From Flavobacteriales bacterium (GTDB lineage Bacteria > Bacteroidota > Bacteroidia > Flavobacteriales > CAJXXR01), in NCBI GenBank assembly GCA_025210805.1, contig JAOAQX010000034.1, positions 62,001-126,000 of the forward strand: DNA of 64,000 nt. Direction: 5' to 3'. Below the pieces are notes generated by a model. The model did no database searches. It saw only the letters and a program-made list of their open reading frames with translations, and had not been told where the DNA came from. The translations under genes were made by a program, and so were the position numbers. Below, in pieces: positions 1 to 9,601 of this stretch. Numbering within the stretch: the first letter of the stretch is position 1; each line of letters begins with the position of its first letter.

Positions 1-302
1 TTACTCATTGTGGGATCACTGATAACCAAGGGGTGAAAAAATATTTCGGGTAGCTGATGATATAGACTATTTCTACTCAACTCTATCAACACATCTTCCT
101 TTAATTGATCTCCCGCTATAAAAGGAAAAGAACTATCAATAACATCTTGGGAAAAACTACGACTATTCATTCCACAGCATTGAATCCAAAATTGGTGATG
201 CTCTCCTTCTTTTCCTAATAAATCTTGAAGTTCTTCATAATACACTTCTCCAATAAAATGAGGAAGTTTACTGGATTTTATTTCTTCTATTATTTCTTCC
301 AT
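1..302 (-). CDS. T6SS-locus protein, 3' part outside window (TssG-like?)
   Basis: About 100 codons are visible, reading leftwards off the window edge. The start ATG shares its A with the TAA stop of clpV (TAATG), so translation is probably coupled and the gene belongs to the T6SS operon. The visible part is acidic, with a hydrophobic stretch around QFWIQCCGMNS and a later LYHQLPEIFFHPLVISD segment, and it has no signal peptide. By position it should be a baseplate or scaffold component such as TssG. I do not recognise the family with confidence, so the TssG suggestion rests on context alone. Confidence 0.55.
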   Translation of the reverse strand, partial: MEEIIEEIKSSKLPHFIGEVYYEELQDLLGKEGEHHQFWIQCCGMNSRSFSQDVIDSSFPFIAGDQLKEDVLIELSRNSLYHQLPEIFFHPLVISDPTMS

Positions 303-2749
303 TAGTTCGTCTTTTCCCAGATTAAACTATCCTGATCATAATGCAACAGCACCTCGTCGTTTTCTACAATATTCTGTGCAACAATCATTCTCGAAATCGC
401 TTTTTTGATATAAGTTCTCACAACTCCAGCAATGGGTCTTGCTCCATATTTTTTAGAATATCCTTTGTCCGCCAAATAGGTAATTGCTTCGGGACTCAAG
501 GATAGTTTGATGTCTTTTTCTTTTTCTAGCTGCTCCTGAAGTCTCGCAACATGCAATTTAAAAATCATCTCAGACACTGCTTTATTGATGGGTGCAAAAG
601 GAACTACTTCTGTCAATCTTCCTAAAAATTCTGGTCGGAAATAAGGACTCATAATCTCTATTAACTGACTTGACTCTGGCTGTTTTCCTTTTTCAAATTC
701 TTCTGCTATCCACTCACTACCAATATTGGAGGTGAAAATGATAATTGAATTCGAAAAATCCCCTTCTCTGTTTAATTTATCATGAATTTTCCCTTCATCC
801 ATTATTTGTAAAAAAACATCGTACACAGAACTATGTGCTTTTTCTATTTCATCAAAAAGAACTACCGAAAATGGTTTTTGGCGAATCTTGTTCACCAGCA
901 TTCCTCCTTCTTCATACCCAACATATCCTGGAGGAGCTCCGTAAAGTAAAGCAGCAGAATGCTCTTCTTTAAATTCCGACATATCAAAACGAATCATGGC
1001 ATTTTCATCATCAAAAAGTAATTCGGCTAGGGATTTTGTGAGTTCTGTTTTCCCTGTTCCCGTTGGTCCCAAAAAGAAGAAAGATCCTATAGGTTGGTTG
1101 GGATTACTCAATCCACTTCTTGACTCAATAATTGCATCGGCTAAGGTAGCTATAGCATGATTTTGTCCTTTTACTCGCTCTTTTAAATGTTCTTCTATAT
1201 GCAGAAGCTTATCTTTTTCTTCTGCCTGAATTTTTCCTATTGGAATTCCTGTAGTTTCTGCAACTATTGTGGCAATATCATTTTCGTTTATTTTTTTGAT
1301 TGGGCTCAGATGATGTTCCTTTATTTCCGTCAATAAATGCTCTGTATTTTCTAGAATATCCTCGGCGTTTTCAAGTTCTTCTAATTCTTTCTTAGATTGA
1401 ATTTTTGCCAGAATTACAGGGCTAATTTTATCTTTTATTTGATGATGAAGATATCGCAATGTTATATTCGCATCGATTTTTTTAAGATCTACTTTTTCCA
1501 ATTCTTTTTCAAGGCTTTCTATCGTCTGAGAGAGTTGTCTATTACTTCTGCTGATGGAAGCCAAAGTTTGATCTAATAGGCTAATGGCTGTATTGGGAAG
1601 TTTTTGTTCTTTAAAATACCTCTTGGAAAAATGTACAGCTTGCTCTATGGCATTCTTCTCAATACCTATTTGATAATAAGCGGTCAGTTTTATTCGCTGA
1701 TTTTCCATGCATTGACTAAGATACAAAGGTGATAATTCTGCAATTTGTATAGGAAGTATTTTATTCTGAATGCTATGATTTTCTATTTGTTGTCGATAGT
1801 AATCGGTACCTGTGATTGCTAAGAGTCTAACTTTTCCGAGCCTTAATTGGGCGGAAAGAAGATTGATAATGGCTTTACTATTTTGAATTCCTTCTGTAAG
1901 AATAGGTAAATCATCTATTACCAAAAGACAATTCTCAAGCTTAGAAACTTTATCAAAAATAGCACTCAGTTTTTTAGACAATTCAGCACTATTACCACTA
2001 GCTGCCAGTATTTTAGAACTTTCCACTCCAAGAATAATCATTTCTTTGTACAAAGGGTCTTTCGTAGTGGCAACAAAATGAATAAGTGCATGTATAATAG
2101 AAGTTTTACCTACTCCACTGTCTCCATAGATAAGAAAACCTTTATTTTCCCTTTGCTCAAGATTATCAAGTATTTGTCGCAATTCTTGGTCTCTTCCTAC
2201 AATAATTTCTCCTTTTTCAATGAGTTTATTTTGCAACAGGTTTTCACAAAAAGGAATTTCTCCTACTCCTTCTTCACCTAGTTGAAATGTGTTTTTATAT
2301 TGCGCTTGATCAATCGCATTGAAGTTTTTAAGAATCTCATTTTCGGTAATTTCCAAGGTGTTTAGTTGCTTGGCATCATATACTACTCCTACCCGTATAA
2401 TGGAAAGAAAAACACATAATGCATCAATATGATCAGTTCCTAATTTTATCTGCGATCTTTCTGCTTCTTCCAGTACCTTTAATACTTCTTTATCAGCCTC
2501 TACACCTTCATTGTGACTATTTTGACTCTCGTACACCTCCATTCTTACCTCAAACCATTCTATTAGGTATCCTACATCATTATGAATACTACCTAGAATT
2601 TCTATCAAACCAGTGGGTTCTGTAAAAAGAGCATAAGCAAGGTGAGCTACTCCATAGGTTGTGTGATCTTTTTTGTGGGCTAATGCTTTTGCAACAGCAA
2701 TTGCCGATTGTAAACTTAGGCTAATATCACTCATGGTATTTGGTATCAT
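302..2749 (-). CDS. clpV: T6SS sheath-recycling AAA+ ATPase TssH (ClpV)
   Basis: An 815-residue ClpB/ClpV-type unfoldase that disassembles the contracted T6SS sheath in the cytoplasm. It has an N-terminal Clp repeat domain (about residues 1-150), a first AAA+ module with Walker A GDSGVGKTS and Walker B LLVIDDLP, and a coiled-coil middle region around residues 400-470. The second AAA+ module has GPTGTGKTE and VVLFDEIEKAH, followed by a small C-terminal domain. Location next to tssE and tssF separates it from the housekeeping chaperone ClpB. It lies 110 bp downstream of tssF, and its stop overlaps the start of the next gene. It is slightly shorter than typical ClpV. Confidence 0.9.
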   Translation of the reverse strand: MIPNTMSDISLSLQSAIAVAKALAHKKDHTTYGVAHLAYALFTEPTGLIEILGSIHNDVGYLIEWFEVRMEVYESQNSHNEGVEADKEVLKVLEEAERSQIKLGTDHIDALCVFLSIIRVGVVYDAKQLNTLEITENEILKNFNAIDQAQYKNTFQLGEEGVGEIPFCENLLQNKLIEKGEIIVGRDQELRQILDNLEQRENKGFLIYGDSGVGKTSIIHALIHFVATTKDPLYKEMIILGVESSKILAASGNSAELSKKLSAIFDKVSKLENCLLVIDDLPILTEGIQNSKAIINLLSAQLRLGKVRLLAITGTDYYRQQIENHSIQNKILPIQIAELSPLYLSQCMENQRIKLTAYYQIGIEKNAIEQAVHFSKRYFKEQKLPNTAISLLDQTLASISRSNRQLSQTIESLEKELEKVDLKKIDANITLRYLHHQIKDKISPVILAKIQSKKELEELENAEDILENTEHLLTEIKEHHLSPIKKINENDIATIVAETTGIPIGKIQAEEKDKLLHIEEHLKERVKGQNHAIATLADAIIESRSGLSNPNQPIGSFFFLGPTGTGKTELTKSLAELLFDDENAMIRFDMSEFKEEHSAALLYGAPPGYVGYEEGGMLVNKIRQKPFSVVLFDEIEKAHSSVYDVFLQIMDEGKIHDKLNREGDFSNSIIIFTSNIGSEWIAEEFEKGKQPESSQLIEIMSPYFRPEFLGRLTEVVPFAPINKAVSEMIFKLHVARLQEQLEKEKDIKLSLSPEAITYLADKGYSKKYGARPIAGVVRTYIKKAISRMIVAQNIVENDEVLLHYDQDSLIWEKTN

Positions 2750-2825
2750 ATTTTTTTTGTTTTTTTATACTCAACACAGCTCATTAAAGCCGCTTGAATT
2801 ATGAAAATTCGAAATGTTTTATTCT

Positions 2826-2865
2826 GCTTAATCCTTTTAAAAAAGGCAGGAAGAATTGATTAAGC
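2826..2865 (-). repeat. Nested inverted repeats at the tssF stop codon
   Basis: GCTTAATC (2826-2833) pairs with GATTAAGC (2858-2865), enclosing a second perfect dyad CCTTTT-AA-AAAAGG at 2833-2846. The outer arm overlaps the tssF stop codon. There is no T-run on the minus strand, so it is unlikely to be a strong terminator. It may stabilise or process the tssEF mRNA before clpV. Confidence 0.45.
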
Positions 2866-4623
2866 AATACAGATATGAAAAGGTAGATTGTGAACAGAAC
2901 GATATTCCAGCTCCTTTTTTATAGACGCTGCAAGGCGTTTTTTGTTTTCATCATTAAAATCATTATTTTTTTCTAAAGTAATTTCCACTTTAGATACTCG
3001 GATAATTCCTTGTTTTTTCTCATGTGAAATCGCTACGCCCGAACTTACTTGAACATCTTCCACAATTTTACCTAGAAACATTTGCACAAAAGACTTTATA
3101 TCCTCTTTGGACACGATTCTATCTTTGGAAATGAGTCCATAACGCAAACTATTAATTTTTTCTTTTGCAGTCGTTTTATACAAACCTCCACTAGAAATAG
3201 CAACCGTATGTATTTTTGGATTCTCCCCTACTTGTCTATATTGTTCTAGAGTTGTAAAAGCTGGAATTCCATTGGCTCTGTGTGCCAAGGTTGTCCAATA
3301 ATTACATTCTAAGGTATTGGACTCTTTAAAAGGTATAGAAACTAGGTATTGAGAACCTCCTTTATTATCCACAGCTTCGAAACCAAGACCAATTTTTTGT
3401 TCTATTTGATCGAGTTTCTTGTTCAGATCATTCAAATAGGCATTCACTAAATCATAACCCATTGCAGAAAAAGCACTTCCCTCCTGTCTTACGGTTTGGA
3501 TTACATGGTCTAAAACAGCTTTTGCACTTCGATCGTCAAATTGCTCTAGACCTCCAAAATAAAGCGCATAAGAACCTTGAAGATTCGAAATATCATTTTG
3601 CAAAGTATTTCTATAAATTTTACCATTGTTATCTGTTAGTGAATCGATATTCAAGAAATAGTGATCATCCGTTGGTAAAGAGATGATTTTCCCGTTTTTA
3701 TTTAGCTGATGAACATTGGTTTCCAATTTCTTATTAACCACAGGAAAAGTATTTAAAAAACAAGAAATCCCCTCTATATCATTACGAGAAAACTCAGCGG
3801 GAAAAGAGAGTTTTATCCAAACCAATTCTTTAACGAAGTCTTCTTGATCTTCTTCAAAAATTTGTTGAGGAAACTGTTGAATTGCTGTGCTGGTTTTTTG
3901 TGTAAAGTCTATCTCTAACTGATAGAGTTGATTTTGATAATATCTAAATATTTCTTCTGAATAAAAATCCTTCTGTTCCTTAAATTGAATATTTTTTAGT
4001 TTAAAAGAAAGTTGATTTCCTTGAGAATCAAACGCCTCTGTTAATTTTAAATACGGAAGAAGATCGGCATTTTGGGGCTGAATTGTAAAATCGATGATTT
4101 GCTTCTTTTTCGTTTTCACTTCCGTTATATCCAAACCGAGCCACAGGCAATATTCCTCAATTTCTTCTGGGATTTCTGGAGACAATTCTAAAGTCGTCTC
4201 TCTTGTGGACTCAAATAGTTTTATTTGAGTTTTAGAAACAGTGGTGGAAATATATGTTTGAACAAGATCTTGCTGAAAGAGTGGTGTAAAAATCACATCA
4301 ATGTTCTCTTCACCATATATTCTTTTTTTATAAAAGAACATATCATCAGATTCTAATTGGTACTCAGAATTTGGTGGGTAAATTCTAACCAAAGAGTGAG
4401 CAGGTTTTGGCGAAGACCAACTTTCGTGCACCAATATTTTCGAAATACGTTCTAATAATTTGGCATCAGATATTCTGATTTCTTGCTCTAGAGTGGCAAA
4501 TTCAAAGGCAAAAACATCTAAAAGTAATAAAATAATAGGATCTAGATGTTCTTTCTCTTTTATGTCCAAAAAATCAATGACTCTATCAGTAAGTTGTTTT
4601 TTTATTTTCGAAAAATCTTTCAT
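2860..4623 (-). CDS. tssF: T6SS baseplate subunit TssF
   Basis: A 587-residue TssF/VasA-type baseplate protein. The N-terminus (KIKKQLTDRVIDFLDIKEKEHLDPIILL, broken here by the quoting limit into its key features: a basic helix, then a DP-hydrophobic helix) resembles the TssF N-terminal region that contacts the wedge. A SWSSPKPAHSLVRIYPP segment near residue 70 resembles the conserved P-x-HS-L region of TssF. It starts 14 bp after tssE and precedes clpV, the usual company for TssF. Assignment rests on size, order and these similarities. It is cytoplasmic, with no signal peptide or membrane segment. Confidence 0.8.
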   Translation of the reverse strand: MKDFSKIKKQLTDRVIDFLDIKEKEHLDPIILLLLDVFAFEFATLEQEIRISDAKLLERISKILVHESWSSPKPAHSLVRIYPPNSEYQLESDDMFFYKKRIYGEENIDVIFTPLFQQDLVQTYISTTVSKTQIKLFESTRETTLELSPEIPEEIEEYCLWLGLDITEVKTKKKQIIDFTIQPQNADLLPYLKLTEAFDSQGNQLSFKLKNIQFKEQKDFYSEEIFRYYQNQLYQLEIDFTQKTSTAIQQFPQQIFEEDQEDFVKELVWIKLSFPAEFSRNDIEGISCFLNTFPVVNKKLETNVHQLNKNGKIISLPTDDHYFLNIDSLTDNNGKIYRNTLQNDISNLQGSYALYFGGLEQFDDRSAKAVLDHVIQTVRQEGSAFSAMGYDLVNAYLNDLNKKLDQIEQKIGLGFEAVDNKGGSQYLVSIPFKESNTLECNYWTTLAHRANGIPAFTTLEQYRQVGENPKIHTVAISSGGLYKTTAKEKINSLRYGLISKDRIVSKEDIKSFVQMFLGKIVEDVQVSSGVAISHEKKQGIIRVSKVEITLEKNNDFNDENKKRLAASIKKELEYRSVHNLPFHICIA

Positions 4624-4637
4624 AGTATTTATAATAA

Positions 4638-5066
4638 TTATTGAGCTAAAGGACTAATGTATAAACTCATTCCAAACTGAAAATCTTGACTGTTTTCTAG
4701 AATCAATCCAGCAATATGAATATCGGCTTTTCTACGCACTTGAGAGTAGCCTTTATTCTTAAATTCATAATCCACTTCTGTCAAAGAAATTTTTACCTCA
4801 ACGTCTTTTAATCGTTTTTCATTGATCAAAATACTCTTTTCCAAAGAACTTTTTACTTGCTCTTCCCATTTGTGAGTTTTGACCAATTGATTAAACTCTA
4901 ATTCCCAAATATCGCAACCAAAGGTGTTATTTCCACTCACCTCTCCATAGCGACTTGTTATGAGTAAATACAAATGTTGAGCAATGGATTCCTCCATAGA
5001 ACAAGATGGTGTTTTTGCACCTTTTGCAATGTTGTAAAAGTTAATTGGTAATTTTATATATTTCAC
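4638..5066 (-). CDS. tssE: T6SS baseplate gp25-like protein TssE
   Basis: A 142-residue protein of the phage T4 gp25/TssE family. It has the short N-terminal extension, then IAQHLYLLITSRYGEVSGN with the typical R-x-GE motif, and a DIWE-x(3)-Q stretch. In this family gp25 initiates sheath polymerisation on the baseplate. It is the first gene of the leftward tss run and is divergent from tssBC with 363 bp between. Length fits the family. Confidence 0.82.
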   Translation of the reverse strand: MKYIKLPINFYNIAKGAKTPSCSMEESIAQHLYLLITSRYGEVSGNNTFGCDIWELEFNQLVKTHKWEEQVKSSLEKSILINEKRLKDVEVKISLTEVDYEFKNKGYSQVRRKADIHIAGLILENSQDFQFGMSLYISPLAQ

Positions 5067-5429
5067 AATATTAAGTATTTAGATGACCAATTTAACAAAA
5101 AAAGTTCAAAAAAATATTTTTGATTTTCTTCTTTTTTCCCTTATATTTACCCTATCAAAATATTGAAATTATAAAAGTGTTATAAGCAACACTTGCTTTT
5201 TAAAACATGAGATAATTATAAATTTTCCTCTTTCTCTTCCAAATAATTTTCCACTCAACAAAGGCTATTAAACACAGTAAAAAAAGACGTTTTTTATTCA
5301 CTTTTTAGTTTGTCTATTTTGAGATTCATTTATGCTTTTTATGAGAAACAAGTTCTCCTTATTTATAATCTCATTAGGCTGAATTGAATGATTAGAAAAG
5401 TAACATTTAACCATTAAACCCAAATAAAC
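5067..5429. promoter_or_regulatory. Divergent T6SS intergenic region with a 7-bp dyad
   Basis: This 363-bp AT-rich region separates tssE (leftward) from tssB (rightward) and must hold promoters for both halves of the locus. A perfect dyad AAGTGTT-N6-AACACTT lies at 5175-5194. It is followed by a short T-run, so it could be an operator or a weak terminator. A TATTTTTG box at 5115-5122 fits the Bacteroidota -7 consensus for rightward transcription, but it is 300 bp from tssB. No gene was seen. Confidence 0.45.
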
Positions 5430-5882
5430 ATGTCAATTTACGAATATGGAATTGGAGGGAACGAAGTAAAAGTCGATGCAAATGAAGCCATCGCTGATAT
5501 CCCCTCAAATCGAACACTACTGGTTCAAAAACTCACCAAAGATGCACCGATCACCCCTGAGGCTGTATATGGCTTAAAAACCATTGATGAGGTTTTTGAA
5601 AACTTCAAGCCAGAGGTAGAAGTGGAATTTCAAGATGAAAACGGAGCCGATGTAAAAGAATCCATCGCTTTTAAAAACCTTGGAGATTTCGGGATGAAAT
5701 CCATCAAAGAAAATAGTGATTTCTTAAATATGCTGAATATTGAGCAAAACCAAAATGTAAAAATTGCCAAGCAACTTACTTCTAATAAAGCATTAAGAAA
5801 AGCACTAGAAGATCCTGAAGCAAGGGCTGCAATTGTTGCATTGATAGAAAACTCAATTAAGGAATTAGATTCAATTAAATAA
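5430..5882 (+). CDS. tssB: T6SS contractile sheath small subunit TssB
   Basis: A 150-residue TssB/VipA-like protein. The N-terminus is short, as in Bacteroidota TssB (MSIYEYGIGGNEVK), and the C-terminal half is the helical region containing QLTSNKALRKALEDPEARAA. With TssC it forms the sheath that contracts to fire the tube. It is followed 20 bp later by tssC. It is acidic and cytoplasmic. Confidence 0.85.
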   Translation: MSIYEYGIGGNEVKVDANEAIADIPSNRTLLVQKLTKDAPITPEAVYGLKTIDEVFENFKPEVEVEFQDENGADVKESIAFKNLGDFGMKSIKENSDFLNMLNIEQNQNVKIAKQLTSNKALRKALEDPEARAAIVALIENSIKELDSIK

Positions 5883-5902
5883 TAGTTTAAAAAAATTACA
5901 AA

Positions 5903-7255
5903 ATGGCTGAAGCAAAAAAACAACAAAAAAGTCAAAGTTCCCAGCAAGGAGCCCAAGGACAATCTTATGATGCCCTCTCAGAATACGGAGGTTTTACCTT
6001 TGTAGAAAATATTATTGACGGATTCTCTAACCTGAACCCAAAAAGAAAAGCCAGAAGGAAAATCTTTATGTCAGATGAGCAATGGGAAGGAGAGCGACAA
6101 ACGCTTAAAAACCGACTCAATGTTTGGCTGAATCTACTGAACAACGGGAAAGACATTGAGTCTATGAGAGATTTAGCAAACGAAAAGGCTGATAAAGCAG
6201 AAAAAGTGCTCAACAGAAACTTAAAAATTGCTCTAGACAAAACACGTGAGTTGGAAACTTCTTACCGTTCGGTTGCTTATTTTTTCAAAAATACAGAAAG
6301 TGATAAAGTAAAGAACCTTACGATTATCAATGCAGAATTAGATCAACTAAAAGATCTAGATAACCCCTTATTTGCCAATTATATTGCGAATGAACTTAAA
6401 CAAAATTTTGATCGATTAGATTTAAGAAACAACTACGGAATCATGGTTTTACCAGGATATTTGGGATCCAATGCGGTACTAGATAAATGGTCTAAAATAG
6501 CCCACGATAACAAAGCTGTTCTATTAACTGATTTTAGAGATCTAGAATCTCCAGACGATGTGATCGATTTCTTCGACAATGCAAATCATACTGGTGGCGA
6601 AGTATTTAAGTCAAATACTTTAATGACTTGTAATTGGTTATTAGGAAGAAATAAAGAAGCATCTGTAGGAGAGGAAGAAAACCTTTATGTACCGCCATCA
6701 TCTGCACTGGCAGGAAAAATATATGGTACGTTGATGTCTCAAGTAGTTGCTGGGAAAAAATTTGGAGGCTTAAATGAAGTTGAAAGCGTACATTTTGATC
6801 TTAAAAAGAGTGAAATCTCAGAACTAGAGAAAAAAGGATTGGTTCCAATGGTAAATGAATATAGTAAGGTAATGGCATTTTCTGCCAAAACATTATTCAA
6901 CGGAGACAATTTAGGACTACAAACCTATTCTGTTGTAAGAGTTTTTGATCATATTACCAAAGTGCTTTTCGATTTCTTAAATAGAAGAGCTTTTGAAAAC
7001 TGGAATACAAGAACAGAAGCAGATTTACGATCACAAATTGTTAAGTTTTTAGATGGAATTCAAGGACCTTCAAAACTTATCGAAAAATTTAAGGTGGTAA
7101 GAATCATGCAAGATCCAAATCAAAAAGATCGTGTGTTACTAGATATCCATATTACGCCATATTTCCCTGCAAAATCATTTGTAATCCAACTCGATGGTCA
7201 CAAAGGAGATGGACCCGAAAATGCGGTTTGGAATAGTGAATATGTTCAGCAATAA
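5903..7255 (+). CDS. tssC: T6SS contractile sheath large subunit TssC
   Basis: A 450-residue TssC/VipB-like sheath protein. The N-terminus is polar (Q/S/K-rich), followed by a conserved core with VLPGYLGSNAVLDKWSKIA and SSALAGKIYGTLM. The C-terminal domain ends in IHITPYFPAKSFVIQLDGHKG, the typical TssC tail. It is co-directional with tssB and closed by a strong terminator 70 bp downstream. No Hcp gene follows; an accD gene on the other strand does. The rest of the locus must lie left of the window or elsewhere. Confidence 0.9.
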   Translation: MAEAKKQQKSQSSQQGAQGQSYDALSEYGGFTFVENIIDGFSNLNPKRKARRKIFMSDEQWEGERQTLKNRLNVWLNLLNNGKDIESMRDLANEKADKAEKVLNRNLKIALDKTRELETSYRSVAYFFKNTESDKVKNLTIINAELDQLKDLDNPLFANYIANELKQNFDRLDLRNNYGIMVLPGYLGSNAVLDKWSKIAHDNKAVLLTDFRDLESPDDVIDFFDNANHTGGEVFKSNTLMTCNWLLGRNKEASVGEEENLYVPPSSALAGKIYGTLMSQVVAGKKFGGLNEVESVHFDLKKSEISELEKKGLVPMVNEYSKVMAFSAKTLFNGDNLGLQTYSVVRVFDHITKVLFDFLNRRAFENWNTRTEADLRSQIVKFLDGIQGPSKLIEKFKVVRIMQDPNQKDRVLLDIHITPYFPAKSFVIQLDGHKGDGPENAVWNSEYVQQ

Positions 7256-7327
7256 TAGTTCAAGATCCTATTAACAAATAGAATTTTAGATATTAAGCTT
7301 TCTTAAATTTTAGTAAGAAGCGAAGAT

Positions 7328-7368
7328 AAAAAAAGCCCATGAAAATTATATTTCATTGGGCTTTTTTT
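7328..7368 (+). terminator. Terminator after tssBC
   Basis: AAGCCCATGAAA pairs with TTTCATTGGGCTT with a single bulged base, and is followed by a T7 run. A matching A-run precedes it, so it can also stop accD transcription from the other strand. Confidence 0.85.
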
Positions 7369-7391
7369 AAGGCTTGTTAATACAATTATTT

Positions 7392-8240
7392 TTAATAATC
7401 GTAAGTCATTCTGATAAAAGATCCTATTTGAGCTTTCATATTTTTTCTATCAACAATAAAGTCTAAGAAACCATGTTCTTTTACGAATTCAGCAGTCTGA
7501 AATCCTTCTGGTAAATCTTTTCCAATTGTTTCTTTTACTACACGAGGTCCTGCAAAACCAATTAAGGCACCAGGCTCGGCAATATTAATATCTCCAAGCA
7601 TTGCAAAAGAAGCAGTAACACCACCCGTTGTAGGATCTGACAATACAGAAATATAAGGAATTCCTTTTTCTGAAAGCTGTGTTAATCTAGCTGAGGTTTT
7701 AGCCATCTGCATAAGAGAAAATGCGGCTTCCATCATCCTTGCTCCACCTGATTTTGAAATCATGATAAAAGGCTGATCGTTTTTGATAGAGTGTTCAATA
7801 GCTCTTGCGATCTTCTCTCCTACCACAGATCCCATAGAACCTCCAATAAAGTTAAAGTTCATACAGGCAATAGTTACAGGATTCCCAAATAAATTCCCCG
7901 ATCCTGATGTCAAAGCATCTTTTAGGTTCGTTTTCTTTTGAGTTGCCGAAATTCTATCAGTATATTTCTTGGTATCTTCAAATCCAAGTGGATCACCTGA
8001 AGTCAAATTTGCATCCAATTCTGTAAATTTCCCATCATCAAAAAGTAATTCGAAATATTCTTCGGAATTAATTCTTTCATGATGATTACAGTTTTTACAA
8101 ACGTAAAGATTACTTACAAAATCTTCTTTATCTGTTACAACTTTACACTTAGGACATTTATACCACAATCCTTCTGGAGTTTCCATTTTGTCCTCCGAAC
8201 GGGTAAATATCTTTTGTGATTGTCTTTTAAACCATCCCAT
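7392..8240 (-). CDS. accD: Acetyl-CoA carboxylase carboxyltransferase subunit beta
   Basis: A 282-residue AccD. It transfers the carboxyl group from carboxybiotin to acetyl-CoA to give malonyl-CoA, the first step of fatty acid synthesis. The N-terminal zinc ribbon is visible as CPKC-x(n)-CKNC (about residues 29-55). It is followed by the crotonase-fold carboxyltransferase domain with [20 protein letters not shown] and [16 protein letters not shown]. It starts only 5 bp after fbaA, so the two are co-transcribed. Length is normal. Confidence 0.96.
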   Translation of the reverse strand: MGWFKRQSQKIFTRSEDKMETPEGLWYKCPKCKVVTDKEDFVSNLYVCKNCNHHERINSEEYFELLFDDGKFTELDANLTSGDPLGFEDTKKYTDRISATQKKTNLKDALTSGSGNLFGNPVTIACMNFNFIGGSMGSVVGEKIARAIEHSIKNDQPFIMISKSGGARMMEAAFSLMQMAKTSARLTQLSEKGIPYISVLSDPTTGGVTASFAMLGDINIAEPGALIGFAGPRVVKETIGKDLPEGFQTAEFVKEHGFLDFIVDRKNMKAQIGSFIRMTYDY

Positions 8241-8245
8241 AGGCT

Positions 8246-9322
8246 CTAGTTAAGAGTGTTTACATTGTTCAAGTCAGCGAATGATCTTTCTAATCTTTCG
8301 CTAAAAGTACCTTCTGCCAAGCGAATATATTTTCTTGGATCATAATATTTTTTGTTTGGAATATCATCTCCTTCAGGGTTTCCAATCTGACGTGCAACAT
8401 ACTCCTTTTTATCCAAGATATAATCTCTAATTCCTTCTGTAAAAGCATATTGAAGATCTGTATCAATATTCATTTTGATTACTCCATAAGAAATTGCCTC
8501 GCGAATTTCTTCAAGTGTACTACCTGATCCTCCGTGGAATACGAAATCAATTGGATTATTTTCAGCAATCCCATGCTTGTCTTTAATATATTCTTGAGAA
8601 TCTTTTAAGATAGTAGGTGTAAGCTTTACATTTCCTGGCTTATATACTCCGTGTACATTTCCAAATGCAGCAGCTACAGTAAATCTTGGAGATATTTTAG
8701 AAAGCTCTTGGTAGGCATAATCTACGTGCTCTGGCTGTGTGTAAAGACGAGATTCATCTACATCAGTATTATCTACTCCATCTTCTTCACCTCCTGTGAT
8801 TCCCAATTCAATTTCTAAAGTCATTCCCATTTTCTCCATACGCTCAAGGTATGGCTTACAAATAGCAATATTCTCCTCTAAAGATTCTTCAGAAAGGTCA
8901 ATCATATGTGATGAAAACAAAGGCTTCCCAGTTTCTTTAAAGAATTTTTCACCTTCATCAAGAAGTCCGTCTATCCAAGGTAACCATTTTTTCTGACAAT
9001 GATCTGTATGCATAATAACGGTAGCTCCGTAAAGTTCCGCTAAATGATGAACATGCTTTGCTCCTGCTACACAACCTGCTATAGCCGCTTTTTCGTCTGT
9101 ATTATCCAATCCTTTTCCTGCAAAGAATTGTCCTCCACCCTTAGAAAACTGAATAATAACAGGTGCATTAAGTTTTGCAGCCGTTTCCATTACAGCATTT
9201 ACGGTTGGTGATGATGTTACATTGACAGCTGGCAAAGCAAAATTGTTTTCTTTTGCCAGTTTAAATATGGCTTGAACGTCGTCTCCAAAGACAACACCTG
9301 GTTTTATTTTTGTAGTATTCAT
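8246..9322 (-). CDS. fbaA: Class II fructose-bisphosphate aldolase
   Basis: A zinc-dependent class II aldolase of the FbaA type that splits fructose-1,6-bisphosphate in glycolysis and runs in reverse in gluconeogenesis. Metal ligands and active-site motifs are visible: [22 protein letters not shown], and FVFHGGSGS followed by KMNIDTD. The reading frame is open upstream to 9349. The ATG at 9322 gives the family-typical N-terminus ([15 protein letters not shown]) and sits 25 bp from a good -7 box, so I chose it. First gene of an fbaA-accD operon. Confidence 0.95.
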   Translation of the reverse strand: MNTTKIKPGVVFGDDVQAIFKLAKENNFALPAVNVTSSPTVNAVMETAAKLNAPVIIQFSKGGGQFFAGKGLDNTDEKAAIAGCVAGAKHVHHLAELYGATVIMHTDHCQKKWLPWIDGLLDEGEKFFKETGKPLFSSHMIDLSEESLEENIAICKPYLERMEKMGMTLEIELGITGGEEDGVDNTDVDESRLYTQPEHVDYAYQELSKISPRFTVAAAFGNVHGVYKPGNVKLTPTILKDSQEYIKDKHGIAENNPIDFVFHGGSGSTLEEIREAISYGVIKMNIDTDLQYAFTEGIRDYILDKKEYVARQIGNPEGDDIPNKKYYDPRKYIRLAEGTFSERLERSFADLNNVNTLN

Positions 9323-9346
9323 AGTTCTGGTTTGTGAAAATATATG

Positions 9347-9354
9347 CAAATCTA
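9347..9354 (-). promoter_or_regulatory. -7 box for fbaA-accD
   Basis: The minus strand reads TAGATTTG, a perfect TAnnTTTG element, 24 bp before the chosen fbaA start. This supports starting at 9322 rather than 9349. Confidence 0.5.
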
Positions 9355-9546
9355 AAAAAATTATCTTGTACTATCCTTTTTGACTAAGAGTTATTCATGA
9401 TCTAATTGATATTTTTTGACAATTTACTTTTCATTATTCATTAGTTATCAGAAATTTTAGCTTTCAACATTTCGATAAATGCGTCTTCCATTTCTTTTTA
9501 AAATTTCAAATTTTAAACCTGAGTATCTATTTCCTAAGTAAATTCG

Positions 9547-9554
9547 TAGTTTTG
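9547..9554 (+). promoter_or_regulatory. -7 box for ffh
   Basis: TAGTTTTG matches the TAnnTTTG consensus 47 bp upstream of the ffh start. No clear -33 TTG at standard spacing was seen. The 9355-9601 gap holds nothing else I can name. Confidence 0.45.
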
Positions 9555-9601
9555 TAAAATTCAGGAAAAAACAAAATCTTTATTCTTTAAGGTTAAAATA
9601 T

